Shown here piece after piece: positions 1 through 12,900 of a DNA stretch of 64,000 nucleotides. Origin of the DNA: Mycteria americana (Eukaryota > Chordata > Aves > Ciconiiformes > Ciconiidae). Position numbers and translations under genes: made by a program. The DNA is taken from positions 2,110,501-2,174,500 of the forward strand of contig NC_134367.1 of NCBI RefSeq assembly GCF_035582795.1. Direction: 5' to 3'. Within the stretch, counting starts at the first letter, position 1, and every line of letters starts with the position of its first letter. Below the pieces are notes generated by a model. The model did no database searches and had not been told where the DNA came from. It saw only the letters and a program-made list of their open reading frames with translations.

Positions 1-310
1 GGTTGAGGGACGGTGGCCCTGAGTGGACATGAGGGGTGGCCACTATGTGGTGTGAGGGGCCACTGTGGGGGGGAGATGAGTGGCGGCCATGACTGGAGAT
101 GAGGGGTGGCCATGAGGGTTGAGGGACGGTGGCCATGAGTGGAGGAGGGGTGGCCATGAGGGGAGGTGAAGGGTGGCCGTGAGGGTTGGCCATGGGAACA
201 TGAGGGGCAGCCACGTGGAGAGATGAAGGAACGTGAGGGGCCACCTTGAGGGGAGATGAGGGGCGGCTGTGGGGTGTGAGGGGTGGCCATGGAGAGATGA
301 GGGGCACCCA
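1..310. repeat. Degenerate G-rich minisatellite at the left edge
   Basis: Imperfect copies of a roughly 25-35 base motif built on 'gaggggtggccatgaggg' run from the first base to about 310, alternating with 'ttgagggacggtggcc' and 'gagatgaggggc' variants. The array is cut by the window edge, so its full length is unknown. Open frames through it are products of the repeat composition and carry no recognisable protein. Confidence 0.7.
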
Positions 311-1390
311 TGGCTGCTTGTGAGACCAGGGGGGAGCGACTGGCGTCGTCCCCCTCTGAGGAGCAGGGCTGAGGTGCCTCCAACACCACCCATCAGCTCC
401 TTCCCCCAGAGCAGCCAGTGCCCGCTGGCCATGGGGGCCCTGCCCATCGCCAGCCCCGCTCCTCTCCCCCGGCTTTTGCCTCGTGACCCCCAGACCCGGA
501 GCGGTGGCGGGCCTCGGCACGGGGCCAAGCATCGCTGGGCTGACCGGCTGCCGAGGGAGGCCTCCACCAGCACTGATGGGGTGTGCGGTGCCCTCCCGGC
601 CCCTGTCCCGGCTGCTTTGCAATGCCTCCGCTCGCGTGTTGCAGCAGCACATCTCCACAGAGCAAGCTGCCTCCTAATGTGGGTGAGATTGCCGGGCGTG
701 AGATCGCCGGGCGAGGGCTTTCGTAGGCACCTGCCCTCATCTGCATATGTAATAACTCACTTTTCATCTTAACAGGTATTGAGGTGACTTAGAAATCCAA
801 GTCGAGGAGCTTGGGAGGAAATTTAGGAGCATTGCTGGAAGTAGAAGATTTTGGCTTCTGTTTGGGTGCTTTGGAGAAGGTACCTTATTTTTACTGGACA
901 AAAAAAATACATATATATATATATATGTTGTTGAGAAATACTAGAGTCCTCATACAGACAAGGCAGGTTTTGTTTTTTATATGACGAGTGGATGATAACC
1001 CCTTCCTGTCCCAACAGTTTACCTTGGACAACCTGAGTAAAATCCCAGCTGCGTTCTGTATATTAGTTGGTGGTAAAAATACACATTTTTTTTTTATGCT
1101 GGCCATAGGCCCAGCGTTTCTCCGCTACCTGACACACATTAAAACAAATCGCCTTGCCTGTACCGAGGTTTTAAAGGCGATGACCGCTGCGTTTGTACAT
1201 CAACTTTGCCATAACGTGCTATAAAGGGACAAGCGGCAATTTTTGTCACAGAGAACCCAGAAGCTGAGGCTTTGAGGGGGGAAGTTCAGTGCCTGAAACT
1301 GAAAAAAACCCCAAAGGGAGCATCGCTGGTGTTAATTTAATTCTCCCTTATTGCTAAACAGGCTCGGTGAGAGCGGTGAAGCTGCTCCGG
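311..1390. other. Intergenic DNA upstream of ZNF395
   Basis: No recognised gene. The GC-rich part (311-680) carries only compositional open frames. The AT-richer part (760-1360) contains one exon-like block at about 776-880, with an acceptor-like 'cttaacag' before it and 'gtacct' after it, but its translation is not recognisable. Short homopolymers and an (AT)n tract near 911-926 are present. Confidence 0.4.
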
Positions 1391-1884
1391 CAAAAGAAGA
1401 ACCTTCGAGGTTTGCGTGCCGGGGGAGCTGCGGCGGGGACTCGAGTCGGGGTCACGGTAATGTCCCCTCGAAATGAAGAGAAATTAGCGGTGGGGCCCGT
1501 TACACACAAACCCAGAGGCTTCGGCCGCCGAGCCGGGACCCTCCGAGGTGTCTGTGCATCAGCGGGGGGATGAGGACAGCGGGGTGACGGGGAGCCCCGT
1601 CCCTTGGGCAGGGGGGTGCCTGTGTCCCCCCCCCCCCGCCCGGCCCCGGCGCTTGGGTAAACAGCGGAGCCCCGGGGGGCTGCGGGGAGCCCGGGGCCTT
1701 CCTCCCCCTGCCCGCCGGGGAGAGCCGGGAGGGAGAGGGAGGGATGCGCCCACCCTCCTGCCTGCCTTCCCTCTGCCGTGGGCGGGCGGGCAGCGGCGGC
1801 GGCATCCCCCCGGGCCGGGCCGGGCCGGCGCAGCGCGGCGGGGCCGGGGGCGTGTATTTAAAGGGAGCCGCGGAGCCAATGCGC

Positions 1885-1990
1885 AGGAAGGGGCCGAGCA
1901 TGTGGGGAGGTTGTTTACACCAGCCCGGCCCCGGGAGCTTTAACCCGGCCGGCGGCGAGGCGCGGAGCGGAGCGGGGATCCCCGGACGCT
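1885..1990 (+). other. ZNF395: Candidate non-coding first exon of ZNF395
   Basis: About 25-30 bases after the TATA-like element the sequence runs without a useful ATG frame to a strong splice donor ('gacgct|gtgagt', exon end 1990). The ZNF395 exon carrying the start codon begins right after an acceptor at 6976 with only 10 bases of leader, so at least one upstream leader exon must exist; this is the best candidate. The 5' end is inferred. Confidence 0.5.
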
Positions 1991-2229
1991 GTGAGTAGCG
2001 GGGCGACGGCGTCGGGCATCCCCTGCCCGGTCTGCCTGCCTCTCTCCCTCCCTCCTTCCCCGCCCGGCATCGCCGGGAAAAAAGCCAAAAAATAATACTA
2101 ATAATAATAAAAAAAAACGCGCGCGCGGGAGCGGTGGTTCCCGCCCGGCCGGGCCGCGCCTCCCCGGGTCCCGGCTCCTCCCCGCCCCGCCCGGCGGGGC
2201 TCCAGCCCGGGGCCGCCGCGTACGTGAGC

Positions 2230-2308
2230 CGGCCGCGGCGGGGACGGGGATTTCAAAACAAGCTGCGCCGGGGGAGGAGGGCGGGGGAAGGCGGGAGCCG
2301 CACCGGAG
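2230..2308 (+). other. ZNF395: Candidate alternative first exon of ZNF395
   Basis: A second good donor in the same CpG island ('caccggag|gtaagc', boundary 2308/2309) follows a GC-rich stretch. It could end an alternative leader exon splicing to 6977. The start of this exon is a guess, and only the donor is visible. Confidence 0.3.
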
Positions 2309-2379
2309 GTAAGCGCCGAGCCGCGCCGGGCCCACTCCCCCTCCCTGGGACCCCCCCTCCTGGGGGGTAGCCGGCTCTG

Positions 2380-2990
2380 TGTCCCCCCCGCCCCCCCCTC
2401 CCCCAAGCCCCTTTCGGGTCTCTGCCCTCCCCCGGTACGCGCACCCCCTCCCCCGAGTCATGCCCGCTGCATGGCCCCCCCCGGTGCATGCGCCCCCCGG
2501 AGCCTGCCCGCCTCCCCCCCCGCCCGGTGCATGCCCCCCCGCCCGGTGTCTGCCCCCCCCGTTGCACACTCCCCGGTGCGTGCCACGCCCCCGGCCTGCC
2601 CGGTGCATGCACACCCCCCCCCGTTGCAAGTCTCCCCCCCTCCTTCCCGTGCATGTCCCGCCCAACCGGGGCCTGTGCCCGGTAGATGCCCCCCCCCCCC
2701 CCACCCCGGTGCATGCCCCGCCCCCCGGCTTGCCCGGTGCCTGTGCCTGCCCCCCCCCCCCCCCCCTCGCCCCGTCCCTGTGCATGTCCCCCGCCCGCCG
2801 CAGCCCGCCCCGCGCACACGTGCCCTGCCCGGTGCCGCCCTCCGCGACAGGCCCGGGCACACGCCTCCTCCTCCCCTGCCTCCGGCCCTGCCATCTTCCC
2901 CACGTGCCCTGCCTGCCCGCCCGCCCGGCCGCGGGCCCTGCACACGCATGCACGCACACATGTACATGCACACATGCATGCCATGCGTGC
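2380..2990. repeat. C-rich degenerate tandem repeat in ZNF395 intron 1
   Basis: Long C runs (up to about 18) alternate with copies of 'cccggtgcatgcc' every 25-40 bases, giving a pyrimidine-rich tract on the + strand. It ends in an alternating purine-pyrimidine stretch at about 2938-2992 (runs of 'gcacacgcatgcacgcacac' type). Overlapping long open frames on both strands here are Pro/Cys- or Gly-rich repeat translations, not genes. Confidence 0.75.
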
Positions 2991-2999
2991 CCTGTCTCC

Positions 3000-5900
3000 T
3001 GCTGCACGCTCGTCCCGGTGCCCGCACGATGGCTTCAAGTCACGCTCTGCTGGCATCGCTCCCAGAAAGCAGCAAACTCCCGCCCTTTCCTTCCTGGCTG
3101 CCCTCGCCGCCGGCATGCACCGGCCCGCCGATGCCTGGGGAAGTCGCTCTGCCTGTGCCGGCATTCCTGCCTGTACCGGGAAATGTGTTTTTAGGCAGGC
3201 GGGTGTTCTCTAAAAGCACTTTCCTCTGGAATCACCCAGCGGTGGCAAACACCGGCGTGGGTGAAATGGCGGGATGAGGGTTGGGGAGCCGTTCCCGGCG
3301 CTGCTGGCGGGGATACGGTGCAGCCTTGCGGTGACACGTCCGCGGGCGGAACCCGAGCAGCAAGCAGCGAGGCGGGATTTGGAGGGAACTCTTTGGGAAG
3401 GCGCCTGTTTTGTATTATTGTCTGTGAGGGTTAGGTCGCAGGTGGGTTTGGCTCTGTCTCGGGGGTCAGTAGATCCTTGTTGCTTTTTTTTTTTTTTTTT
3501 TTTTTTTAATAAAGGCCCAAACTTTGCAAACCGCTCTCTGCGGATATCTTGTTTCCCAGTCACGTGTGCTGACAGGCGCGGGGCCGGAGTGCGGTTTGTA
3601 AAGGGCTTCAGGACGTTTTGGGGATGAGAAGGGGCTTTTTGGAAACTGCGGGCTGGGAGACAAGATGAAAAACTGGAGTTTATTATCAGTTATTGCAGCG
3701 TTTAGGGTCTCATATAGGGTGGACTTTGCGGTCCGGGTTGCTGATCCGTGGCGTGGAGGTCTCTGGCAGGAATTAGGCTGGATTTGAGGGAACCTACCAG
3801 CATTTATTCCTGAAAAAAGGGGGTGTCCTGTAATTGCACATTCTCTGGGGAAGGGATTTGTGCCGGTGGTCCTGGTTTGCACAGTGCTGTGGGTGCAGGA
3901 GCTGCCTTTCTCCCAGCAAACCCTGGACAAACAGCAGCTGGGGTGAGTGCCGGAGCACTCTCCCTGCTTTGCTGCGGCCCCCGACCTTCCCCGTTTGCTA
4001 AATGAAGCGTTCCTCATTTGCCAAACGAGGCGCCTGCTTTCCCAAACCACCACCCGGGCTTCGCTCTGCCGGCAGCAGCGGCAACGCCGGTAGGCACAAG
4101 GGCTGATGTTTTTCCCCGGCGAGAGCTGGAAAAATGCCGTCCAAAATACATGCCCGGCATTGAAGCAAGAAATAATTTGGGATCTGTGCCGGCTCTGACC
4201 CCTGCGGCGTGTGATTGCTAACAGCTGGGAGGGCTCGCGGCGGCAGCGTGGCCTCCCGGCTCCGCCTGCACCACTGACGCCCTCCCCACTCTTGCTCCTC
4301 TTCTTGCTTTGTGTTTTGGGGCACGGCGGGGGAAGGATTTTTCGGTGTTGGCATGTCACCCTCGGCTATGGGCTGAGTGCCGAAATGGGATCCGGCATTC
4401 AAAGGTCTGCTGGAAGCAGATGTGGCTCTGAAAACTGGCTTTTGGGAGGGTTTTCCTTCCCCCAGTTGCAAGCGCGCCTCTCTCCTCCTTCCCGCTCCCC
4501 CTCCGGACTAGAGGGGGAAGGAAAGAGAAGGCGAAACGAAACCCCAAAGGAAATGAGAAGCAGCCTCCCACCTTCGGCGCTGCCCTCCCCGCACCTGGCC
4601 GCCGGCCAAGTGCTGCCTTGAAACCGGCGTGCGCCGACCGTCGGGGAGGCAGCGGAGATTTGGCGCTGTTTTCTATGCGGTGGCGGCACCGACGTCGCTG
4701 CATCGATTCCCTGAGCCCTTGGAAAGGGCAGTTCCCAAACCCCGGCGCCTGGGATATCTGAGAGTGAGGTTTTAAGGTGATGCGGGAGGAAACGTGGTCT
4801 GGTGGTTAATTCCTGTGGTGAGGCGGAGGGGCTTTGCCGCAGCTTCGCTCTGGGATTTGAGGCAAACCGCCATGTCCCCCCCACCCAGCCCTTTCCATCT
4901 CATTTTGGATGAGAAAGTCCCGTACGGGTATATAGGAGACTTGGGAGCAGAGCTGCTTGGCCAGGTCACTTGTGTTCATCGGAAAACATGTTGCACCGTG
5001 GAAAAAAAGATATTATCGGACAGAGTGGGCTCTGGAGCATCCCCCATCATGCCTGTACGCTGCAAAGTCCGGTGTGTTCCTCGGGCAGGGCGAGATGATA
5101 GAGAAGCCGGGGGAGCGGCTCTGCTGGGCCAGCCGCCGTGGCCTCTTTGATCCTGCTCCAGAGGGAAGGCGGTGACAGCGAAGTCCCCGTGCGCTGTGGG
5201 ACGGGCAGCCCTGGCGTGAGGTGCTCTGCCTGGCACGCCTCTATCCATTTTGTGCCCTATCCCGCTCTTCCTGCTCTATTCTTTATGGCTCCTAAATAGC
5301 TGTTAATTTTCTACTCGGGGACGACTGGATTTCGGGGGAGGACAAAGTGAGCTGAGTGCCTACGGTTATTCATAAAACCGCTTGTAAATCTTGGGCGTCC
5401 TTTGAAGCGGGACGTGGTTTGGAGTAACCCTTCCCAGGACAGTGGGAGGTCTAGAGGAGCAGTGAGCTCCCCTTCCCTTCCTCAGGAAACTTTTCTCATC
5501 CAAGACAGTGTGCAAGACAGTGCTGTGTAAATCAGAAGTCAAAAAAAAATAGTTAATCTGCCATTAAAATGCTGCCGCTTTGTGACGGGGAACCAAAAAT
5601 CTCTTGCAGTGACCCTGCGTGAGGAGGGGAGGGTCTGGGCGCAAGCGCCCAGCGGCTCGGGATTAATCGTCCCTCTTGCACAAGCAGCAGCTCCTCGGAC
5701 TTGTGCTCTCTGTGGCCCAGGTTATGCTCCAACCCAGACACCCAACAAAGACCTGAGAAGCACCCGCAGCCCCCGGCCAGCCGGGTGACGCTCGCTGACA
5801 AGCCCAGGCCGGGTGACAAAGGTGACAGGTTTGTTGGTGGCGTGAAAGCACATGGCTTTTTCGGTGCACCCTGGGGCACAGGGCTGCACCAAGCCTCTTG

Positions 5901-6976
5901 CCTCCTCTCCCTCCTCCTGAACGCCAGGCGCCGTCACCCTTCGGCCTCGCCATGGTGTGCATCCTCGCTTCCCGCGCTCCTCGGAGAGGATGTTGCAGCG
6001 GAGGAGACGTTGGGAGGAGGACAGGATGGAGGAGGACAGGGAGTGCTGCTGGAGCTGCCGGTTTTATCAGGGCTGGGTGCATTGTCTGTCTCCATGCTTG
6101 GGTGTCCCTTGCTTATAAGGAAACCTGCAAACACTTGTCTCTTTTAAAACAGCAGTAAAATCTACAAACCCAAACAAACAAGCCAGGCAAGCTGCTCTCT
6201 GGATAGGCTTGCTAGCAGAGCCATGCCAACATGAGGAGAACCTATGTCAGAGGAAAGGGGAGCTATTTCGGGGCCAAAAAGAGGTTAAAGATAGGTACAG
6301 AGAAACAGTTTAGGATAAAAATGCTCCAAATTCTTCCTTTTCTAACAAAGTAGGGCAGGAGGATGCTCCTGTTTTGTTGCCAGACCAACCCTGTGAGGGC
6401 TGGGCATGAACTGCGAGCTTGGAGAAACCTCTCCCAAAAGCACGAGAGCTCCCAAAAAGAGGAGCATCAGGGTGCAGGCTGAGAAGGAATGGTCACTGGC
6501 TTTTGCTGCTGGAGAGCTTTATTCCCCTGCCAGGGCACAGGCAGGGGAGTTGCAGGACTGCGCTGGGCACGGGCCCAAGTCTAGAGGTCAAGGTTGAAGA
6601 GCACCGACGACGGGTTTCACTGTGACGGGTGGGAATAGCCACAGCGGCCTCGGGAGCATGCACTGGGGGCAGCTTGAGGAGGGGGAAGTGGGCTCCAAGG
6701 GCCGTCCTGACTGCGTCCGTGGGGTTTCCTTTGGCCTGGGTCATCCCTTTTTTTTCCAGAGGGGTTTAGAAATGACCATAAAGACAAGAGCTGCAGGGTG
6801 GGGGGAGCTCAGACACATCGCTGTCCCCACCTCCCCAAGGGGACTCGGTGCCTGGGGATGCTGGAGCAGCGGAGAGCTGCTTTCTCGGCTCCCAGGGTGG
6901 TGGTGGGGGGAAGACACTGGTTGAACGTCATGGTCCTACACCGGAGGTAACACCCCCGTGTCTTTCTCTTCTGCAG
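3000..6976 (+). other. ZNF395 intron 1, no further gene seen
   Basis: No exon with a recognisable translation was found between the CpG island and the first coding exon. A pure T24 tract lies at 3484-3507. The stretch is moderately GC-rich, with no recognisable CR1. The intron ends in a pyrimidine tract and 'ctgcag' at 6971-6976. Confidence 0.5.
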
Positions 6977-6986
6977 CGTGTCCGAG

Positions 6987-9900
6987 ATGGCGAGCGTGCT
7001 GTCCAGGCGCCTGGGGAAGCGATCCCTGCTAGGCACCCGTGTCTCTGCCCCCGGTGCCTTGGCCGAGGGGGTGCTGGTAGCCACCCAGATCCCTGGCTTG
7101 CAGACCGACCTCGGCCGGGTGTCTGCCCACACAGCGCCACGAGAGGACGGATCCTGCGCGCCGTCGGCAGAGGAGAGCAGCCAGGCACCCAGGTTCCCCA
7201 GCCCCGGTCGCCGGCAGCTCTGCGCCGGGCAACAAGTACGTAAGGAGGCTCTTGGTGTCCTTCGCTGGTGGGATGCGCTCTGGCGGGGGAGAAAACTCCT
7301 GGGGCTCTCCTAATGTAAGGTGCAGTGGGGATCTGTAATTACCGAGAGTCATTAATGGGTGTTGGTGTTAGTGCACTTAGCCCTGGCTGAGCCTGATGGG
7401 TTTGAACCATACCAGCTCAAGCGGAGATCCATCCCCTCCAGGAGATGTCTCCAATCCTAGCCAAAAGTGGGTCTCCAGAGAAGAGGGTAGGAAGACCTGA
7501 CACTTCCCTCCAGCGTTCTCCAACTGTCTGAGGCTAAGGGAGATGGTTTCTATGCATTTAGTGACTCCCAGTGGAGTTCTCTTCCATGAATTTGTCCTGT
7601 CTCCCCATAACCCATATTAACATCTGAAGGCAAGAGGCAAGGAGCCCCCCGGCTTAGCCACGGTGGCGATGAGCCTCATGGCTCAGGCCTCAGAGCTCAG
7701 TCTGCCGCAGCTTTTTGCTGCAGGGTTGAGGGTCAGTGGTGTGGATGTATGTGGTGAAGAAGCTCTTAGGGAAGAGTGAGGTGCGATGGCTCGTCCCAAA
7801 AGGACATCTAGTCCTGCTGGACCCCATCATTTCTTGTGCCCCAGGCTCCTGATGCTTAGGAGAGCTGTGCCTTGGCCGGGATGCTGCCTGGAGCAGGGAA
7901 CAGCGCTTGTTCTCGGTCCCACCGGGACAGGTCCTGTTAATGCCTGGCCAAGCAGCACTGTCCGAGGGGAGCCGTGAGCTGCTGACGTAGAGCCCGTTTC
8001 TTGGCTGCTACCTGCAGAACTGTAAAACCTTTTCTGGGCAGAGCTTGTGAAATGGAGTGTAAATAAGGCCCCTGTTCGGTTTTCTGGCTCCTCCTGCCCC
8101 GTGTTTATTAACCACAGGACAGTGAGAGTTGTTTTCTCCTACGTGCTCCGCTGCAGAGGATTTTGCTTGCTTGCTTTGTTGCTGGGAACAGCATAAAAGT
8201 AGTGACGGGGTGCCTTCACCTCCCAGTGACAGCCAGGACTTGTGCTGGTGGCTGTGCAAAGCTGAAGGAGCTGTTGGCTCCTCATGCTGTGTGTGGTCTG
8301 GGGGACGGCCCCTGTGGTTCATGGGGAAGCCTCGCTCCTTGTTTTCAGAAAGCGGCGTCAGGGTCTTCTATGTCCTGATCCCCTTAACCCTGGTCCCGCC
8401 ATGGGTGGCTTTTTCCACCCCGATGCTTCTGCCGGAGGTCCCACCTGAGACAGCCTCGCAGGTTCCTCCCCGGTCAGGGTGTGGGTGCACGTGTCCATCC
8501 CATATCGGCTTCTTGGTATGACACCCGTGGCACTTCCATAAAGAGATGTTCCTGTTCCTATAAATAGCCGGAGACACATGTAGCGTCTTTTGACACACAT
8601 ACATTTCCATTAACAGAAATAGGCTCATGGGTGGTAGTGGTGGAAAAATGCCCATCAGAAGGAGTTTGGGACTTTGTGAAGGAGGAGGTGAGGTTTGCAC
8701 ATCCCCTTCCCCTGCCTGAAGGAGCTGGGACTGGGAGGCCAAGGTGTGAATTCAGGATCGCTTCACCCAGGAAAACTCTGTTCCCCTGTCCCCCTCCGAC
8801 TTTTAATCCTTCTATCTACATACTTTGCCAGGGTGTGTAATAATTGTGGGAATCCTTGCAGCAGGATGGCGTGAGAGCAAAGCCAAAGCAGACAAATTCA
8901 TTGGAGAAAAGTCCACCCAAAGTCATGACACTCAGAGGCGGCTGATAGCAGCTCAGGAAATCCCTCAGCTTGGGATTGCTGGAGTCGGGGAGCTTGTGCC
9001 TGGGAAGAGCAGTTCTCTTGGTGGTGGGGTTGGGGTGAACCCTGGCCACCCCTTTGGTTTGCTGTGACAGCAGTCTGAAGTCCAAGCTCTTCGGAACAGA
9101 CCCTGCCTTCGTCCTAAAGCGCTCTGTGGCCCCTTCTGCTGTGGGAGGAAGAGGAGGGGGGATGCTGCGGCAGGTGAAGGCTTGCTTGTGCTGTGGCAGG
9201 ACATCCCTCAGGAGCAGCGGGGTGGAGGGTGGCACCGACAAACCACCCCTCGTACCGTTTTCAGGTCCTCATCACCTACAATGGGCAGGAGTGCGCCGGC
9301 CTCGTGGAGCAGCACAATCCGCTGAGCGACAAGGTGAAGGTGCTGCTGCCGGAGCAGGGCTTGCAGGCGTGCTGGAGGGTCCAGGACGTGCAGCCGGCCG
9401 CGGTCCAGCCCCCTGCCCTGCCTGCTGCCGGCGGTCCCAGCCCTGCTGAGGCGCTGCAGAGATCTGTATCCAGCAATATCGATGTACCCAAGAGGTTTGT
9501 GCCTTTGGCTGGAGGTATCTCACTCAGGTGGGAGAGGGGCTCTTGGCGGCTCTGGCAGCACTCGCGCTTGGTTTTACACCAACAGAAAGAGCAGTGATGC
9601 TGGGGATATATCCGCCTTCCCAGCATGGGATTATCCAGAGGATGGTTAAATTTAGGATTAAGAGGATTTTTAATTTTTTTTCCTCCAAATGGAGAGAAAA
9701 CATCCTTCCCAATGACTTAAAAATGACTTGGAGTTTACAGAGGGAGGTGGTGGGGGGAACCTGCACTGCTGCTGTGGGTTGTGCTGCCCTTTGGCTGCCT
9801 GGTGACTCCCCGGGTTGTATGCGGGCTGTTTCTCTGCTTTCTCCTCCATGCGTTTCAAATCTCTCCCCTCATGGTGCAGGAAAGCTGACGCCGCTGTGGA

Positions 9901-12900
9901 GATGGACGAGATGGTGGCAGCCATGGTGCTGACGAGCCTCTCCTGCAGCCCTGTAGTGCAGAGCCCTCCTGCCGGCGAGAGCGGCATCCCCCGTGAGTGT
10001 GCATTTAAAATATTTTAATATATTTGTTACAAAAAACCAACATCTGAAATAAAAGGAGATGTCGAGAAATGTCCTGTGCCCTTTGGGTCTCAGTGCCGGG
10101 GCTCTTGCTGCAGAGGTGCTTTGCCAGGTGCAGAATAGCTGCCAGGACAAGGGACCGTGCTGGGTGGAGGTGGAGCAGCACCAGGGTTGTGGTGGAGCCC
10201 ACGAGTGCCAGTGCCGGTTGGGGCCAAGCAAGCCAGGATGCCCCTGGCAGCGCGGTGGGGGTAACCCTGCTCTCCGCAGCCGTCCCAGGGGGCTGGGGAG
10301 CCCCGTGCAGCCGTGCCGGGCCAGGGAGCACTGCCCGGTCACTCCTTTTTTTTTTTAGAGGCAGTTTCATTCCCGAGGAGTCAAATGCAGCCGGAGGGAT
10401 AAAAATAGCTGCCCGGAGCCGTGGGAAATGTGTGTGCCCCGGTGCTGGCTGCTCGCCGTGTGCCGGCTGTGCCCGTGGGATTGCACTGATGCCAAGGAGG
10501 ATGGGGAGGGGAAAAAAGGGATAAACGACCAATAATTGGGAGCTGGCGCTGAGCAAGGGTGCAAAGGCTTCACCTTGCCAAGTTTTTAAAAAAATAAATA
10601 AATAGAGGCAAACTGTTGTTGCCGGTTATCCAGCCTCAGTGCTGGTCTCTGCCCTGGGAGGGTTTGGTTGGCCCCGAGCTGACTGTGGCAGCACGTGTCC
10701 CCTCCCCGCAGCCTCACGGGCAGCGTGCGATCCCTGGAAGGAGAGCGGCGATGTCTCGGACAGCGGCAGCAGCACCACCAGCGGGCACTGGAGTGGGGGC
10801 AGCGACATCTCCACCCCTTCGCCCCCCCACCCCGCAGGCAGCCCCAAGTACTCCAGTGAGGCCCTGAGCTCCCCCCAGGTAGACGACGGCTTCGAGACTG
10901 ACTCCGACCCCTTTCTCCTTGATGAACCCGCTCCGCGCAAGAGAAAGGTACTGCTGCCGTGGGGGGGAGTCCAGCATCGGCGGGGTGGCTCGAGCTGAGC
11001 TGGCATCCCGTGGAGGGGACGCTGCTACTGGGCAGGGGGTGACATGGGCCGTCTCTCCACCAGAACTCGGTGAAGGTGATGTACAAGTGCCTGTGGCCGA
11101 GCTGTGGCAAGGTCCTGCGCTCCATTGTAGGCATCAAGCGACACGTCAAGACCCAGCACCTTGGGTAAGGCAAAGATTTCACCTCCTCAATCCCTGCCCT
11201 ACCACCATTACGCCCTGCTGCTGCGTAATTCGTAATTCCTGCAGTGAATATCCCCAGTATCGGAGATACTGGCCTGTGCACTGAGCTTGGCAGTTCTCAG
11301 CCAAGCAGTCCATGTCACCAAAGCCGCTGTTGTATGTGTCCCCACCTTCAGGGAGCCCAGGGCTTTCTGGGAGGCACGGGAGCCCCGTTTGGGCTTCGGG
11401 ACTGCCCAGCTTGGGTGTGCATTTTGCAGCGGGGGGCGGGGGGGTTCAGGTTACACGCGAGCCCTGGGCTCCTGGGCAGATGCAGAAAAGCACCTGGCAG
11501 GGTAAAAGGCTGGCAGCCTGAAAGCTGTGCCTGCTGTGCCGGCGGCTGGCTCCAGCTCGGCCATTGGGGCTGGCACGGGCACCCACGTGCCAGCCTGGTG
11601 GCGGCCACACCTTTGGCAGTTTGCTTTGCTTTGTCCTGATCTCTTGTGAATTCTCCCCAAAATACAAAGTGGGTGCGGGGATCAGCTTTGCTGTGCTCTC
11701 CTCCTGTGGCCCCATTGCACTTGTCACCCCCCCAGTTTTCTCGTGCTTTTGTCCATGTTTTCCGGTATGTATTTTTCTCTTCCTCCCTTGTAAATGTGAA
11801 TGCTCTGGGAAAGGCGAGGACAGAAGGGCCGTGGTGCAGTGGGCAGTGCTGGACTGCCATCCAGTGCCGGATAAACACACTGGGAAAACAATAAAAAAAT
11901 ATTTCAGAGGCTGTTTCCTGCTGGGTGAACCGCAGGGCTTCGGTCACAGCTGTGCTAAATGAACTCGATTAGAAATGAGCAGGGGATTTTCAGTGGTGCC
12001 TGGTCAATGTGCCAGCGTTTTTAAAGGCCCTGAAAGAGGTATTGATCTTCCTTGGAAGTGTGAAGTGCAAAGTGCTGCTGCAGAGGCAGTGGCTGTTGCC
12101 GATCGCAGCTGACGTGATGCTTTGGAGCCTGGGAGCGGAGCTGCTCTGCCTGGGAGGGCGAGATCGCTCTCCCCTGGGGAAGTTGGGGGCTGCTCACCTT
12201 GATGGAAACAGGGCCTCCTTTTCACTGCTGTCCCTCTTTCCCCTCTGGCAGGGACAGTGCAGACTCTGACCAGCGGAAGCGGGAGGAGGATTTCTACTAC
12301 ACCGAAGTGCAAGTGAAGGAAGAACCAGCGCCGGAGGCGGCCACTGCCACCAGCCCCACATCCGTGTCGGCTCCCATCATCATCCAGCAAGCCCTGGCGA
12401 AGCCGGAGGCACTGCTGGTGGAGCAGCCGGCGCTGGAGCCTGCCCTGGCCAGCAGTGCCCTGAGCCAGTCTGCCCCCAGCTCCTTCTGGCACATCCAGGC
12501 TGATCACGCCTACCAGGTGAGCTGGTGGCATCTCCTGGGGACAGGTCGCCTCCCGAAATCGTGCCGAAGGGCAGGTCGTGATCCGGTTTGCTCTGCAAGT
12601 CCCTGCTGCGGCAGGGATGTTTCATGGCCATCCCCGCAGCACAGAGAGGTTTTGGTGCCGGTGTAGCACCATCCCCTGCCTGGCTGCCCTTCAGCCCTTG
12701 AGCAACTGGCTTCATGAACGCCTGGTTAAAGGGGCTCGTGTGCTTCTGCCGTGGCCCTTCCTGGGCTGGGGGGGAGCTGCCAGCCTCTGCTCCCCTGCGG
12801 TTACCCCGTGCTGGTATGCAACACGCCCTTCTGCCGGCAGATAACACGGGACTGGAATGCAGCCGCGCTGGATCCTGCACGTCTCCGCTGCACGCTTGCC

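Larger units (their letters stand above)
1390..3350. promoter_or_regulatory. ZNF395: CpG island at the ZNF395 5' end
   Basis: The base composition changes sharply to very GC- and CpG-rich sequence from about 1390, densest between 1600 and 2350. Within it, on the + strand, are a TATA-like 'tatttaaag' at 1854-1862 and a CCAAT box ('agccaatg') near 1875, just before a candidate first exon. The block sits 4-5 kb upstream of the ZNF395 start codon, as expected for a non-coding first exon and a long first intron. The exact transcription start cannot be read from sequence. Confidence 0.7.

Noticed and set aside
1940-3164. Long open frames (up to 355 codons) on the - strand, rich in Gly and Arg
   Set aside because: They are translations of the CpG island and C-rich tandem repeat; several frames on both strands are open together, with no conserved motif or initiation context.
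3466-4359. A 297-codon frame on the - strand
   Set aside because: It lies in ZNF395 intron 1, starts from unremarkable sequence, ends through a poly-Lys run encoded by the T24 tract, and resembles no family.
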